NCBI RefSeq assembly: GCF_013371215.1
Contig: NZ_JABWMH010000002.1
Location: 620,001-684,000, forward strand
Origin: Parasphingorhabdus flavimaris
Lineage (GTDB): Bacteria > Pseudomonadota > Alphaproteobacteria > Sphingomonadales > Sphingomonadaceae
Length of the DNA stretch: 64,000 nt
Direction of reading: 5' to 3'
In this document: piece after piece, positions 35,479 through 45,522 of the stretch
Position numbering within the stretch: position 1 is the stretch's first letter
Layout: every line of letters starts with the position of its first letter
Notes under the pieces: generated by a model
Database searches by the model: none
What the model saw: only the letters and a program-made list of their open reading frames with translations
What the model was told of the DNA's origin: nothing
Position numbers and translations under genes: made by a program

Positions 35479-36695
35479 GCGGCGATGGCCAGTTCCAGAT
35501 CCATCCGGCCCCAGATTTCGACTAGCGCATGCGCCAGATCCTTCATCATCGCTTCGGTATGCGCCGGACCGGGTGTGAACCGCAGCCGTTCGGTGCCGCG
35601 TGGCACTGTCGGATAGTTGATCGGCTGCACATAGACGCCATATTCAGCTAGCAATATATCGCTGATTTTCTTGGCCTTGATCGGATCACCCACCAGAAGC
35701 GGCACAATATGGGTCGATGAATCCATCAACGGCAGGCCGGATTCGAGAAACAAATCCTTGAGCCGCTGCGCCGAGGCCTGCTGGCCATCGCGCTCTGCGC
35801 TGGATTGCTTGAGGTGGCGGATACTGGCCAATGCGCCAGCGACCAATACCGGTGACAGGCTGGTCGTGAAAATGAAGCCGGGTGCATAAGAGCGGATCAC
35901 GTCGACGATTTTCTGGTCGGCCGTAATATAGCCGCCCATGACGCCGACGGCCTTGGCCAGCGTGCCCTCGATAACAGTGATACGCTCGGCGGCCTTGTCG
36001 CGTTCGGAAATCCCGCCGCCGCGCTTGCCGTACATGCCAACAGCGTGGACTTCGTCGCAGTAGGTAAGGGCATTATATTTGTCGGCCAGATCGCAGATTG
36101 CGTGCAACGGAGCGACATCGCCGTCCATCGAATAGATGCTTTCAAAGGCGATCAGTTTGGGAACTTCGGGATCTTCGGCGGCCAGCAATTCTTCGAGATG
36201 CTCAAGGTCATTGTGCCGGAAAACCCGCTTTTCGCAGCCGCTGTTCTTGATTCCCGCAATCATCGAGGCATGGTTCAGTTCGTCGGAAAAAATGATGCAT
36301 CCCGGCAGGATTTTGGTGAGCGTGGAAAGGGTTGCCTCGTTAGACACATAGCCGGAGGTGAACAGCAGAGCACCGGATTTGCTGTGCCAGTCGGCCAATT
36401 CCCGCTCGAGCTGGATGTGATAATGGGTATTGCCGCCGATATTGCGAGTGCCGCCGGAACCGGCGCCAACATCGTGCAACGCTTCTTCCATAGCGGCGAT
36501 GACGTCGGGATGTTGGCCCATTGCGAGATAATCATTCGAGCACCATACGGTAACCGGTTGCGGTCCATTATGATGCGCGAAGCAGCGGGCATTCGGGAAC
36601 GAACCCTTGTTCCGCAATATGTCGATGAAAACCCGATAGCGTCCTTCGGCATGCAGCCGGTCGATCGCTTGCGAAAAAATTTTATCGTAGTCCAC
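35475..36695 (-). CDS. hemA: 5-aminolevulinate synthase
   Basis: A 406-residue PLP enzyme condensing glycine and succinyl-CoA to 5-aminolevulinate, the alphaproteobacterial (Shemin) entry to heme. The start [23 protein letters not shown] is typical. [13 protein letters not shown]-type text is present ([14 protein letters not shown]). The PLP lysine is Lys248 in [12 protein letters not shown]. The succinyl-CoA link with the methylmalonyl-CoA pathway in this window is biochemical, not operonic. It is downstream of murI, 118 bases away, in the same direction. Confidence 0.97.
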   Translation of the reverse strand: MDYDKIFSQAIDRLHAEGRYRVFIDILRNKGSFPNARCFAHHNGPQPVTVWCSNDYLAMGQHPDVIAAMEEALHDVGAGSGGTRNIGGNTHYHIQLERELADWHSKSGALLFTSGYVSNEATLSTLTKILPGCIIFSDELNHASMIAGIKNSGCEKRVFRHNDLEHLEELLAAEDPEVPKLIAFESIYSMDGDVAPLHAICDLADKYNALTYCDEVHAVGMYGKRGGGISERDKAAERITVIEGTLAKAVGVMGGYITADQKIVDVIRSYAPGFIFTTSLSPVLVAGALASIRHLKQSSAERDGQQASAQRLKDLFLESGLPLMDSSTHIVPLLVGDPIKAKKISDILLAEYGVYVQPINYPTVPRGTERLRFTPGPAHTEAMMKDLAHALVEIWGRMDLELAIAA

Positions 36696-36812
36696 TGTTT
36701 ACAAAATCCTGCTTCAAATCTGTTCTTGCGGTCGTCGTGAGAAGGCCCTTAGCCGCCTTTGCCCAGAATTTCCAGCGCAAACCATTCGCAATAAGAGTTG
36801 TTCGCCATAGGC

Positions 36813-37637
36813 TTAGAGCGTTTCGAACTCTGTTATTCCATATTCGGCGATCGCCGATCGATAGGGTTCGATATCGACAATATCTCCGGTGGTGACAAAA
36901 ATGCCGTCCCGCTTCTTGCTCGGCCAGGTTTTTTCGCTGGTCAGATGGGCGATCCGCCGCGCGATGCCTTGCGCGCCGTCGATAAACTCGATCGGCCGTT
37001 GCGCGGCCGAAGACAATTCATTGCGCAACAGCGGAAAATGGGTGCAGGCCAGAATGATAGTGTCGATTTGCTCGCCCTCCGCCTGATCTATCAATCCTGC
37101 CATCGCCGCTTCGATAATCCGCTGATCCGGTGTTTCGCCGCGCAATTTTGCTTCTGCGGCATAGACGAGATCGGGCGCGGCATGACGCAGCAATATCTTG
37201 TCCGAGGCAAAATCGGCGGCAAGCCTGTCGACATAGGGCTGCCGGATGGTTGCGCGGGTTCCAAGCAAGCCGATCACTCCGGTTTTGGTCATCATGCTGG
37301 CCGGCTTTACCGCCGGCACCGTCCCGACCACCGGGATATTCAAAGCCGACCGCACATGATCGAGGGCGATGGTCGACGCGGTATTGCAGGCGATGGTTAC
37401 CAATATCGGCTTGTAACGCTCCACCAGCCGACCGAGCAGAGCGGGAACCCGGGCCGCCAATTCCGCTTCGGACTTCATCCCGTAAGGCAGTCCTGCATAA
37501 TCTGCAGCATAGACGATCGGCGCATGCGGCAGAAGATCTATAGTTTCGCGCAAAACCGAAAGCCCGCCGATGCCGGAGTCGAAAAACAGCAGGGGCGGGC
37601 ATTCAGCATGAGATGGTTTGATCATGCTTTTGCCCAT
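36813..37637 (-). CDS. murI: Glutamate racemase
   Basis: About 274 residues. It supplies D-glutamate for peptidoglycan. The substrate loop is FFDSGIGGLSVL, and the two catalytic cysteines are in IACNTAST and LACTHFPLL. Start choices are ATG 37637 or ATG 37625. The latter is nearer to the conserved DSGIGG block; neither has a strong ribosome site. It is divergent from plsY. Confidence 0.95.
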   Translation of the reverse strand: MGKSMIKPSHAECPPLLFFDSGIGGLSVLRETIDLLPHAPIVYAADYAGLPYGMKSEAELAARVPALLGRLVERYKPILVTIACNTASTIALDHVRSALNIPVVGTVPAVKPASMMTKTGVIGLLGTRATIRQPYVDRLAADFASDKILLRHAAPDLVYAAEAKLRGETPDQRIIEAAMAGLIDQAEGEQIDTIILACTHFPLLRNELSSAAQRPIEFIDGAQGIARRIAHLTSEKTWPSKKRDGIFVTTGDIVDIEPYRSAIAEYGITEFETL

Positions 37638-37770
37638 AGCCAATATTGCGTGGCAACGGCAACCGCTTCGGTTCGTCTGACAAGCGTTTGGCCTTAACCG
37701 TTTTTTACCATCTATTACTTGCCGAAAATCAACAGTGAATATAGCGCGAACCCGACAAGGGGTAATTACA

Positions 37771-38373
37771 GTGCAGTCTATGTGGATAGAACCATTATTG
37801 GCGTTATTGTTCGGCTATCTGCTGGGGTCGATTCCGTTTGGCCTGTTGCTCATCCGCGCGACGGGTGGCGGTGATTTGCGCAAGACCGGGTCCGGCAATA
37901 TCGGCGCCACCAACGTATTGCGCTCCGGCAACAAGGGTCTTGCCGCCCTTACCCTGCTACTCGATATCGGCAAGGGATATGCGGCGGTCTTTCTCGCTCT
38001 GCAGGTCTCCGACGGATTGGGCGTCTTGGCCGGACTGGGAGCCTTTCTTGGCCATCTTTACCCCATATGGCTCCGGTTCAATGGGGGTAAAGGCGTCGCA
38101 ACACTGCTGGGCGTTGTCGCTGCCCTGATTCCCACCGCAGGGTTGATATTTGCGGTCACCTGGCTTGGTTCGCTCGCCCTTTGGCGCTACTCTTCCGTTG
38201 GAGGCATGCTTGCGGCGATATCTGTGCCGATAGCGGCTTTCCTGTTGGGAGAATATGCCATGATGCCCATGTTTATCGGCCTGGCGCTGCTGGTCCTGTG
38301 GAAGCATCGCTCCAATATCGAGCGGTTGATCGCCGGCGAGGAACCGAAAGTCGGAGCATCCAAAAAGGTCTGA
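37771..38373 (+). CDS. plsY: Glycerol-3-phosphate acyltransferase PlsY
   Basis: A 200-residue inner-membrane enzyme that acylates glycerol-3-phosphate from acyl-phosphate, the first step of phospholipid synthesis. It has several hydrophobic helices and the conserved loops GSIPFGLLL, KTGSGNIGATNVLR and FNGGKGVAT. GTG 37771 is preferred over ATG 37780 because AAGGGG lies eight bases before it. It is followed five bases later by dprA. Confidence 0.96.
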   Translation: MQSMWIEPLLALLFGYLLGSIPFGLLLIRATGGGDLRKTGSGNIGATNVLRSGNKGLAALTLLLDIGKGYAAVFLALQVSDGLGVLAGLGAFLGHLYPIWLRFNGGKGVATLLGVVAALIPTAGLIFAVTWLGSLALWRYSSVGGMLAAISVPIAAFLLGEYAMMPMFIGLALLVLWKHRSNIERLIAGEEPKVGASKKV

Positions 38374-38378
38374 GATGA

Positions 38379-39497
38379 ATGGGGAAAAGCCAGGAAGCGT
38401 TTGACCGGCTTCGGCTTATCCGGTCCGAGAATATCGGACCCGTTACCTATCAACAAATGATCAGAAGATTTGGCTCTGCCGCGCACGCGTTGGAGGCCAT
38501 ACCCGATATGGCGAAACGGGGTGGCGGGCGGATGCCACGCATTGCCGACCGAAAGCAGATCGACGCAGAGGTTGCCGCGGTTCACAAACTTGGCGCCCGA
38601 TTTCTCTTTCTCGATGATCCCGGCTACCCGCCCTTGCTGGCAGAGCTGAGCAATCCGCCACCGGCCCTGGTCTGGCAAGGTCGAATGGAGCTGCTTGAGC
38701 AGCCGATAGTCGCAATCGTCGGCGCGCGAAATGCATCGGCGGCGGCCTGCCGGTTCGCTCGGGATCTGGCCAACAGCTTGGTCGAAGCCGGTGTCTCGAT
38801 CGTTTCGGGGCTGGCGAAAGGCATCGATACGGCTGCTCACCAGGGTTCGCTGGGGAAAGCCACAATCGCGGTGATTGCGGGCGGGCCGGATGTTTTCTAT
38901 CCGCCTGAGAATGAACAGCTCCAGCGCGAGATCGCCAAGAGCGGTCTGTTGCTGGCGGAACAGCCTCCTGGAACAGAACCCCGCGCCAGACATTTTCCCT
39001 ATCGCAACCGCATCATTGCCGGCTTGGCAAGGGGAACCGTAGTCATTGAAGCAGCGCCGCGTTCGGGTTCGCTTATAACGGCAAGGCTGGCAGCCGAAGC
39101 CGGTCGGCAAGTCATGGCCATTCCGGGTTCGCCGCTCGACCCGCGTTCAAGGGGGTGCAACATGCTGATCCGCGACGGGGCGACGCTGGTTCAGTCTGCC
39201 GATGATATCCTCGAGCTGGTCCGGCATTTTGATGATAGGGCGGAATCGGCGGCGAAGAACACAGGAGAGGGAGCCAGTTGTAAAATCTCGATTGTGGAGG
39301 AGGCATCTGATTTGGAGGTGAGTGATCTCGATCGCGCGCCACTCCTGAACTTGCTCAGCACCACACCGGTCACTGTCGACGAATTGGTCCGGCAATCCGG
39401 CCTGTCCCCCGCCTCCGTGCAGTTTGCGCTGCTTGAACTGGAGCTGGCCGGGCGGCTCGACCGCCATGCAGGCGCTCGGGTAAGCTGGTCAGAATGA
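38379..39497 (+). CDS. dprA: DNA processing protein DprA (Smf)
   Basis: A 372-residue protein that loads RecA on incoming single-stranded DNA in natural transformation. The Rossmann-like domain has IVGARNASAAACRFA, SGLAKGIDTAAHQG and YRNRIIAGLA, and EAAPRSGSLITARLA follows. A winged-helix domain (TTPVTVDELVRQSGLS) is at the carboxyl end. ATG 38379 follows AAAAAGG at the plsY end. It lies between plsY and topA, a common alphaproteobacterial order. Confidence 0.97.
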   Translation: MGKSQEAFDRLRLIRSENIGPVTYQQMIRRFGSAAHALEAIPDMAKRGGGRMPRIADRKQIDAEVAAVHKLGARFLFLDDPGYPPLLAELSNPPPALVWQGRMELLEQPIVAIVGARNASAAACRFARDLANSLVEAGVSIVSGLAKGIDTAAHQGSLGKATIAVIAGGPDVFYPPENEQLQREIAKSGLLLAEQPPGTEPRARHFPYRNRIIAGLARGTVVIEAAPRSGSLITARLAAEAGRQVMAIPGSPLDPRSRGCNMLIRDGATLVQSADDILELVRHFDDRAESAAKNTGEGASCKISIVEEASDLEVSDLDRAPLLNLLSTTPVTVDELVRQSGLSPASVQFALLELELAGRLDRHAGARVSWSE

Positions 39498-39620
39498 CCG
39501 CTGCGTCACCGGCCAAATTTTCACCGCCATTGACAAAAAACTTCAATCAGGGCCTTGACCTAGCGGCAATCCCTGTCACAGCCTCGCGCGTATACGTGAG
39601 AACAAAGAAAATCGGAACAT

Positions 39621-42227
39621 ATGCAGCTAGTTATTGTCGAGTCACCCGCCAAAGCCAAAACCATCGAAAAATATCTGGGATCGGATTTCAAGGTATTGGC
39701 GTCCTATGGCCACATTCGCGATCTCCCTCCCAAGGATGGTTCGGTCGATCCGGACGATGGCTTCTCCATGACCTGGCAAAACTATCCCGACAAGGCCAAA
39801 CAGCTCAAAGAAATTACTGCTGAATCGAAAAAAGCCACGCGACTGATCCTCGCGACCGACCCTGACCGCGAAGGGGAAGCGATCAGCTGGCATGTTCAGG
39901 AAGTACTCCGGATCAAGAAGGCGCTTCCGGACAAGGTCGACCGGGTGACTTTCAACGCGATTACCAAGGCCGCGGTGACCGAGGCCATGACCCGTCCACG
40001 GGCTCTCGATGAGGATCTGATCGACGCCTATCGTGCCCGCCGTGCACTCGACTATCTTGTCGGATTCACCTTGTCACCGGTCTTGTGGCGCAAGCTGCCG
40101 GGCGCGAAATCCGCGGGCCGCGTCCAGTCCGTGTCGCTCCGGCTGATCGTCGAACGGGAACGCGAAATCGAGATATTCAAACCTCAGGAATTTTGGTCTG
40201 TCACGGCACAAATGGAGCAGGGCGGCCAAGCCTTTGAAGCCCGGCTGACCATCCATGACGGCAAGAAACTCGGCAAGATGGATCTGGCCAACGAAGATCA
40301 GGCCATGCTCGCCAAAGCCGCGGTTGAAAATGGTCTGTTCACGATTGAAACGATCGAAACGAAACCGCTCACCCGCAATCCGCCGCCGCCGTTTACGACG
40401 TCCACCCTGCAGCAGGAAGCAGCCCGCAAACTCGGCTATTCGGCCAGTCACACCATGCGGATCGCCCAGCAGCTTTATGAAGATGGCGCGATTACCTATA
40501 TGCGTACCGATGGTGTGCAGATGGACGGCAGTGCTATTTCGGAAGCGCGCAAGGCGATCTCGGATCGCTATGACGCCAGCTATGTTCCGGACAGCCCGCG
40601 AATCTACAAGTCAAAGGCCAAAAATGCTCAGGAAGCGCATGAAGCGATCCGTCCGACCAGCTTCACCAAGAAAACCGTCGGCAGCGGCGACCACGCAAAA
40701 CTCTATGACCTGATCCTGAAGCGGGCCATGGCCAGCCAGATGGCGTCCGCCCGGCTCGAGCGGACCACCGTAGAGATGCTCGACGGCACCGGGAAAACCG
40801 GCCTGAGAGCGAACGGTCAGGTCGTGAAATTCCCTGGATTTCTGGCGCTTTATGAAGAAGGCCGGGACGACGACAAGGACGAAGATGGCGGTTTGCTTCC
40901 AGCGATGTCGAAGGGCGACAGTCCCGCGAAGAAATCCGTCGACGCGTCCCAGCATTTTACCCAGCCTCCGCCGCGCTACAGCGAAGCCAGCCTGGTCAAG
41001 AAAATGGAAGAACTGGGCATCGGTCGGCCATCAACCTACGCGTCGATCATCAAGACGCTGAAAGACCGCGCCTATGTCAGGATCGAGAAGAACCGGTTCT
41101 TCGCCGAGGAGAGCGGGCGGCTGTTGACCGGATTTCTCGAGCGATTTTTCGATCGCTATGTAGCCTATGATTATACGTCCGCGCTCGAAGATGAACTGGA
41201 TGAAGTCAGCGGCGGCCGTGCGCAATGGCAGGCCATTCTCGAAGCCTTCTGGCATGATTTCAAGCCGAAGACCGTGGAGATAATGGAGAAGTTGCCGTCG
41301 GAAGTGACGGCCGAGCTGGACACGTTCCTCGGCGATTATCTTTTCCCCGAAAAGGAAGACGGCAGCGATCCCCGTTTGTGCCCCCGCTGTAACGAGGGCA
41401 AGCTGGCCCTGCGTGGCGGCCGCTTTGGCGCCTTTGTTGCCTGTTCCAATTATCCCGAATGCAAGTTCACCCGGCGTTTCGCGCAGGGCGGCGGTGCCAA
41501 TGCCGACGAGGACGAAGGACCGCAGGAACTGGGTGTCGATCCCGACAGCGATGAAAAGATCACCAAAAAGGTGGGCCGTTTCGGACCCTATGTCGAAAAA
41601 GGCGAGGGCAAGGAAGCCAAGCGCTCGTCTATTCCCAAGGATATTCCAGCAGAAGATTTCGGCCTTGAATGGGCCGTCAAGCTACTGTCACTGCCCCGCG
41701 AAGTAGGAATCCATCCGGAGACCAGCGAGCCGGTGACTGCACAAATCGGCCGTTACGGTCCCTATCTGCGCCACGATGGCAAATCGGCGCGGCTCGAGAA
41801 TACGGTAGAAGTATTTGAAATTGGCATGAACGCAGCCGTTGCCAAACTGGCGGATGCTGCGAAGAACGGCGGCGGTCGAGGACGCGGCAAGATGGAGCCG
41901 CTCAAGATCATGGGCAAGCATCCGCGCACAGAGGAAGAGATCAAGCTGATGGACGGCCGCTTTGGTCCCTATGTGACCGACGGCACGACCAACGCGTCCT
42001 TGCCCAAAACGGTCGACAAGGATCAGCTTACTTTGGAAGAGGCGGCTCAACTGATCGATGATCGCGCTGCCAAGGGGCCCGCGAAGAAGCGCGCGAAGAA
42101 AGCCGCTCCCAAGAAAAAGGCGGCTCCGAAGAAGAAGCCGGCGGCCAAGAAGCCAGTTGCGAAAAAGCCCGCAGCAAAAAAGAAGCCTGCGGCCAAGAAG
42201 GCTCCTGCAAAGGCTGAAAAGGAATAG
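39621..42227 (+). CDS. topA: DNA topoisomerase I
   Basis: An 868-residue type IA topoisomerase relaxing negative supercoils. The Toprim domain begins LVIVESPAKAKTIEKYLG, with DPDREGEAI. The catalytic tyrosine is Tyr293 in ITYMRTDG. After the core there is one C4 zinc ribbon (CPRC..CSNYPEC) and three degenerate GRFGPYV-type units, GRFGPYVEKG, GRYGPYLRHDG and GRFGPYVTDG. The last 50 or so residues are a Lys/Ala/Pro tail of KKPAAKK type, probably for DNA binding. ATG 39621 follows a 123-base gap with no clear terminator. Confidence 0.97.
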   Translation: MQLVIVESPAKAKTIEKYLGSDFKVLASYGHIRDLPPKDGSVDPDDGFSMTWQNYPDKAKQLKEITAESKKATRLILATDPDREGEAISWHVQEVLRIKKALPDKVDRVTFNAITKAAVTEAMTRPRALDEDLIDAYRARRALDYLVGFTLSPVLWRKLPGAKSAGRVQSVSLRLIVEREREIEIFKPQEFWSVTAQMEQGGQAFEARLTIHDGKKLGKMDLANEDQAMLAKAAVENGLFTIETIETKPLTRNPPPPFTTSTLQQEAARKLGYSASHTMRIAQQLYEDGAITYMRTDGVQMDGSAISEARKAISDRYDASYVPDSPRIYKSKAKNAQEAHEAIRPTSFTKKTVGSGDHAKLYDLILKRAMASQMASARLERTTVEMLDGTGKTGLRANGQVVKFPGFLALYEEGRDDDKDEDGGLLPAMSKGDSPAKKSVDASQHFTQPPPRYSEASLVKKMEELGIGRPSTYASIIKTLKDRAYVRIEKNRFFAEESGRLLTGFLERFFDRYVAYDYTSALEDELDEVSGGRAQWQAILEAFWHDFKPKTVEIMEKLPSEVTAELDTFLGDYLFPEKEDGSDPRLCPRCNEGKLALRGGRFGAFVACSNYPECKFTRRFAQGGGANADEDEGPQELGVDPDSDEKITKKVGRFGPYVEKGEGKEAKRSSIPKDIPAEDFGLEWAVKLLSLPREVGIHPETSEPVTAQIGRYGPYLRHDGKSARLENTVEVFEIGMNAAVAKLADAAKNGGGRGRGKMEPLKIMGKHPRTEEEIKLMDGRFGPYVTDGTTNASLPKTVDKDQLTLEEAAQLIDDRAAKGPAKKRAKKAAPKKKAAPKKKPAAKKPVAKKPAAKKKPAAKKAPAKAEKE

Positions 42228-42238
42228 GTTTGAATATG

Positions 42239-42263
42239 GGCCAGGCTCGTTCAGGGCCTGGCC
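42239..42263 (+). terminator. Possible terminator hairpin after topA
   Basis: GGCCAGGC (42239-42246) pairs with GCCTGGCC (42256-42263) around a nine-base loop. It follows the topA stop by 12 bases but lacks a clear T tract, so termination efficiency is uncertain. Confidence 0.4.
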
Positions 42264-42318
42264 AGTCCTCTGCTATGCGGGGACAATATTCGACTGACGG
42301 ATTGCAGTCGATCCGTGA

Positions 42319-43830
42319 CTAGGCCGCGATCTCCAGGCGGTTCCGGCCGCCGTTTTTGGCTGCGTAAAGCGCATTGTCCGCCAGCAGCAACATTTCCTTC
42401 AGGTCGCGGCATCCGGAATTTTGTGCGAGTCCAGCGCTAATGGTTACGCCGATACCCGGGTCGGACGAGCGAGCGTTCATTATGGCGAGGCGTAATTTCT
42501 CGACCTGCGCTTCTGCTTCGGCGATGGAGATATCCGGCATCACGACTAGAAATTCTTCGCCGCCCATGCGTCCGATCAGCTGGTTTTTACCGATATTGCG
42601 CTTTGCCACTTTGCCAATCATCCGCAGGATGTCGTCGCCTGCGGCATGGCCGAACCGATCGTTGACCGATTTGAATTTATCGACGTCGAAAATCGCAATC
42701 GAGAGCAGCCGATTTCGGGGTCGGGCCAGTTCGAAGGCCTTTTCACTCTCTTCCAATATGTGTCGTCTCGAGGAAAGCCCGGTCAGCTCGTCCAGAGCGA
42801 GCAGGCGCGCTTTCTGCAGCTTTGCCGTCACCGCTTTTTGCCGATCCTTTTCCGCCATGATCCGAAGCAGCTTTTCGGTCTCGATTATCTTCTCTACCTT
42901 GCGCTGACCGTCCGCCAACAGCGACGCTACCGGCAGTGCCAGCATGAGTTGGCTGGCGATATAGGCCTGCAACACGAATATTTTGGTGATGTGACTGGCA
43001 TCGAGCCCCGCGATGGGACCGAACCCGGCGATGGTCAGAAATTCAGCCACAATGGCAACGATCAACGTCGACATCATACCGCCAAGCGGTCCAAAGCGGA
43101 ATACCGCGATGAACACGGGAATCGCTGTAAGAAACAGTAGCGGAACGACGGTCTGGACAAGGGCCATTGCCGACACGGCAAACACCAGCAGGAGTACGCC
43201 TGCGAATTCGATATGCCTGTTCTTCGGCCATGTATATCGTTCGATTCCCGTCAGCGTCGCGTGCAGAATGTTGAAGCAGGGCAGGAAAATCAGCAGGCCG
43301 AGCAGATCTGATCCAAACCAGGATATCCAGTTGTTACCCAGTTCGCCGGTGCTGCCGAGAGAGGCGGTGGTTGCCGAGACCGAGCTGACAAACACCGAAA
43401 TTGCAACAAATTTGACCAGCTGTGTCGGATTGTAAAGACCCGTTTTCGGCAAACCCAGCTTCGAGATGATATGATATGCCAATACCGCTTCCAGCACGTT
43501 TGAAGCCGAAAAGACAATCGATGTCTGTAGCGGAAATCCTGCCTGCAAATTGACCGCGGTGCTCGCCAGCAAAACACTCGTACAATAAAACAGATGTTCC
43601 TTCCGGGGGAATATCATCATCATGAAAACAAGGCTGGCGTTGGCAGACCACAGGGCCGCAAAACCGCCGGTATAATTGGACGCTGCGATCACAATCAGCG
43701 AGTTGACGCAGAACACCGCCGCGACGAAAGCCGCGCGTACGATGATAGGCCGAATACCGGTTAAATCTGAAGACTGATGCTGCAAGTTCATTCCCAAAGC
43801 CGAACGCAATTCGTTCCTGCTGCAGGCCAT
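42319..43830 (-). CDS. MASE1-type membrane diguanylate cyclase (GGDEF)
   Basis: A 503-residue protein with about eight hydrophobic helices (about 28-310) resembling the MASE1 sensory module (WSANASLVFMMMIF; GSDLLGLLIFLP; GPLGGMMSTL). A coiled linker follows, then a GGDEF domain (about 335-500). The active site is GGEEF at 423-427, so it should make cyclic di-GMP; no RxxD inhibitory site is seen at the usual place. ATG 43791 is an alternative start. It is the second c-di-GMP enzyme in the window. It lies downstream of era, with a 133-base gap. Confidence 0.9.
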   Translation of the reverse strand: MACSRNELRSALGMNLQHQSSDLTGIRPIIVRAAFVAAVFCVNSLIVIAASNYTGGFAALWSANASLVFMMMIFPRKEHLFYCTSVLLASTAVNLQAGFPLQTSIVFSASNVLEAVLAYHIISKLGLPKTGLYNPTQLVKFVAISVFVSSVSATTASLGSTGELGNNWISWFGSDLLGLLIFLPCFNILHATLTGIERYTWPKNRHIEFAGVLLLVFAVSAMALVQTVVPLLFLTAIPVFIAVFRFGPLGGMMSTLIVAIVAEFLTIAGFGPIAGLDASHITKIFVLQAYIASQLMLALPVASLLADGQRKVEKIIETEKLLRIMAEKDRQKAVTAKLQKARLLALDELTGLSSRRHILEESEKAFELARPRNRLLSIAIFDVDKFKSVNDRFGHAAGDDILRMIGKVAKRNIGKNQLIGRMGGEEFLVVMPDISIAEAEAQVEKLRLAIMNARSSDPGIGVTISAGLAQNSGCRDLKEMLLLADNALYAAKNGGRNRLEIAA

Positions 43831-43963
43831 CGTCGCAATAGGCTAATTTATCCCTAATATTGCAATTGTTTACAAATGTCGTCGCAACGCACGATCCAGA
43901 CGATAGCGCTGCATCGCAGTCAGGGACGGGTGCTGTCTCTGTTCGGCGCTAGCGAAGTCGGGC

Positions 43964-44857
43964 CTATTTGACCCAGTCCAGCCCCATATCCTGATAGAGG
44001 CTTCTGTCCTCATCCCAGTTCGCGCTGACTTTGACGTGGAGATAGAGATGGACCGGTTTGCCCAATATCCCGGACAATTCCGCTCGGGCCTTGGCCCCGA
44101 TTTCCTTGATCTGGTGACCACCCTTGCCAAGGATGATCGCTTTCTGGCTGGCCTTTTCGACGAGGATTTGCTGGTGCACCTCGAGCGATCCGTCGGGCCG
44201 TTCCTTATATTGCTCCATCGCGATCGCGGTCGCATAAGGCAGTTCCGCGTGCAGTTGCCGGAAAACCTGTTCGCGGGTGATCTCTGCGGCCAATATGCGC
44301 TCGCTGGCATCGGACACCTGGTCCGCGGGGAAATGCCAGGGGCCTTCCGGCATTGCATTGACCAGATAGGATCTGAGTTCCTCCAAACCGTCACCGGTCT
44401 TGGCGCTGACAAAGAAGGTCTCGTCGAAATCAGCCAGTTCGTGCAGCTTGACGACATGGCCGAGCATCTTGTCTTTGGCAGCAATATCGACCTTGTTCAT
44501 GACCAGGATCGTCTTTTCCGATCGGTGCTTGATCCGTTCGACAATCGAGGTCACCTTGGTGCCGAGACCGGCCCGTGCATCGACCAGCATGACGATAATA
44601 TCGGCATCTTCGGCGCCTTCCCAGGCGGCAGAAACCATGGCGCGGTCAAGTCGGCGGTGCGGTTCGAATATGCCGGGCGTGTCAACCAGCAGAAGCTGGG
44701 TATCTTCCTCGAGAGCGATGCCCAACAGCCGCGTCCGCGTGGTTTGCGGTTTGGAACTGGTGATTGCCACCTTCTGCCCGACCAGCGCATTGATCAGGGT
44801 CGATTTGCCGGCATTGGGCGCACCAATCAAAGCTACGACGCCGCATTTTTGTGTCAT
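43964..44857 (-). CDS. era: GTPase Era
   Basis: A 297-residue essential GTPase for 16S rRNA 3'-end maturation and 30S assembly. G1 is GAPNAGKST (12-20), G3 DTPG, G4 NKVD; the carboxyl KH domain contains ILGKGGHQIKEIG. The ATG overlaps the rnc stop as ATGA, so translation is coupled. It is the last gene of lepB-rnc-era. Confidence 0.97.
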   Translation of the reverse strand: MTQKCGVVALIGAPNAGKSTLINALVGQKVAITSSKPQTTRTRLLGIALEEDTQLLLVDTPGIFEPHRRLDRAMVSAAWEGAEDADIIVMLVDARAGLGTKVTSIVERIKHRSEKTILVMNKVDIAAKDKMLGHVVKLHELADFDETFFVSAKTGDGLEELRSYLVNAMPEGPWHFPADQVSDASERILAAEITREQVFRQLHAELPYATAIAMEQYKERPDGSLEVHQQILVEKASQKAIILGKGGHQIKEIGAKARAELSGILGKPVHLYLHVKVSANWDEDRSLYQDMGLDWVK

Positions 44858-45522
44858 GTGAATTTTTCCAGAAATTTCTTTGCAGCCGCGGTTTCGGCGG
44901 CCTGAATAGCAGAAGCGGTGGCCGTGACCTCGCCGATATTGCGAACGCTCAGTTTGATGGTGAATTTCAGATCGTGATGCGGACCGCTTTTGTCGATCAG
45001 TTCATATTCCGGAACCTTGCGATTGTTGGCGGCTGCCCACTCCTGCAGAGCGGATTTCGGATGCCTGACGTCAGCGACGGTTGCAGAGACCCGGCCACCC
45101 CAATGGCGGAGGATGAAACTGCGAGCGGCCTCCATGCCGTGATCGAGATAGACCGCCCCGATCAGCGATTCCATGACGTCGCCCAGAACCTTTATGCTTT
45201 GCCGCGCACCGTCGTCCCGCGCCTGCTTGCCGAGCAGGATATGATCGCCCACGCCGATGTGCTTGGCGACGGCGCCGCATACCGGGCCGGAAACGAGGCC
45301 ATTGAGGCGCTGCGACAATTGCCCTTCCGGTTCGTCGGGGAACTGGTGGTAGAGATGATCGGCGATGACCAGGCCTAGTATCCGGTCTCCAAGAAATTCC
45401 AGCCGCTGATAGTCCATCTGCCCGTGGCTGCCATGAGTTGCGGCTCGGACATAAAGCTCAGGTGAAACCGGCGGTTCGTTGGTGATCTCGGCTATCCATT
45501 CGAGAAAGTCGGGGCGGTTCAA
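44854..45522 (-). CDS. rnc: Ribonuclease III
   Basis: A 222-residue dsRNA endonuclease processing rRNA precursors. The signature RLEFLGDRILGLVIADHL has the catalytic acidic residues, GDVMESLIGAVYLD is the second metal site, and a carboxyl dsRNA-binding domain follows from about residue 150. The start is TTG 45522, overlapping the lepB TGA (TTGA), with GGAG seven bases ahead. The longer ATG version would run deep into lepB and is less likely. Confidence 0.96.
   Translation of the reverse strand: MNRPDFLEWIAEITNEPPVSPELYVRAATHGSHGQMDYQRLEFLGDRILGLVIADHLYHQFPDEPEGQLSQRLNGLVSGPVCGAVAKHIGVGDHILLGKQARDDGARQSIKVLGDVMESLIGAVYLDHGMEAARSFILRHWGGRVSATVADVRHPKSALQEWAAANNRKVPEYELIDKSGPHHDLKFTIKLSVRNIGEVTATASAIQAAETAAAKKFLEKFT

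Noticed and set aside
39494-39823. ORF starting at the dprA end and running into topA
   Set aside because: It overlaps the conserved topA amino terminus in another frame, and the peptide has no motif.
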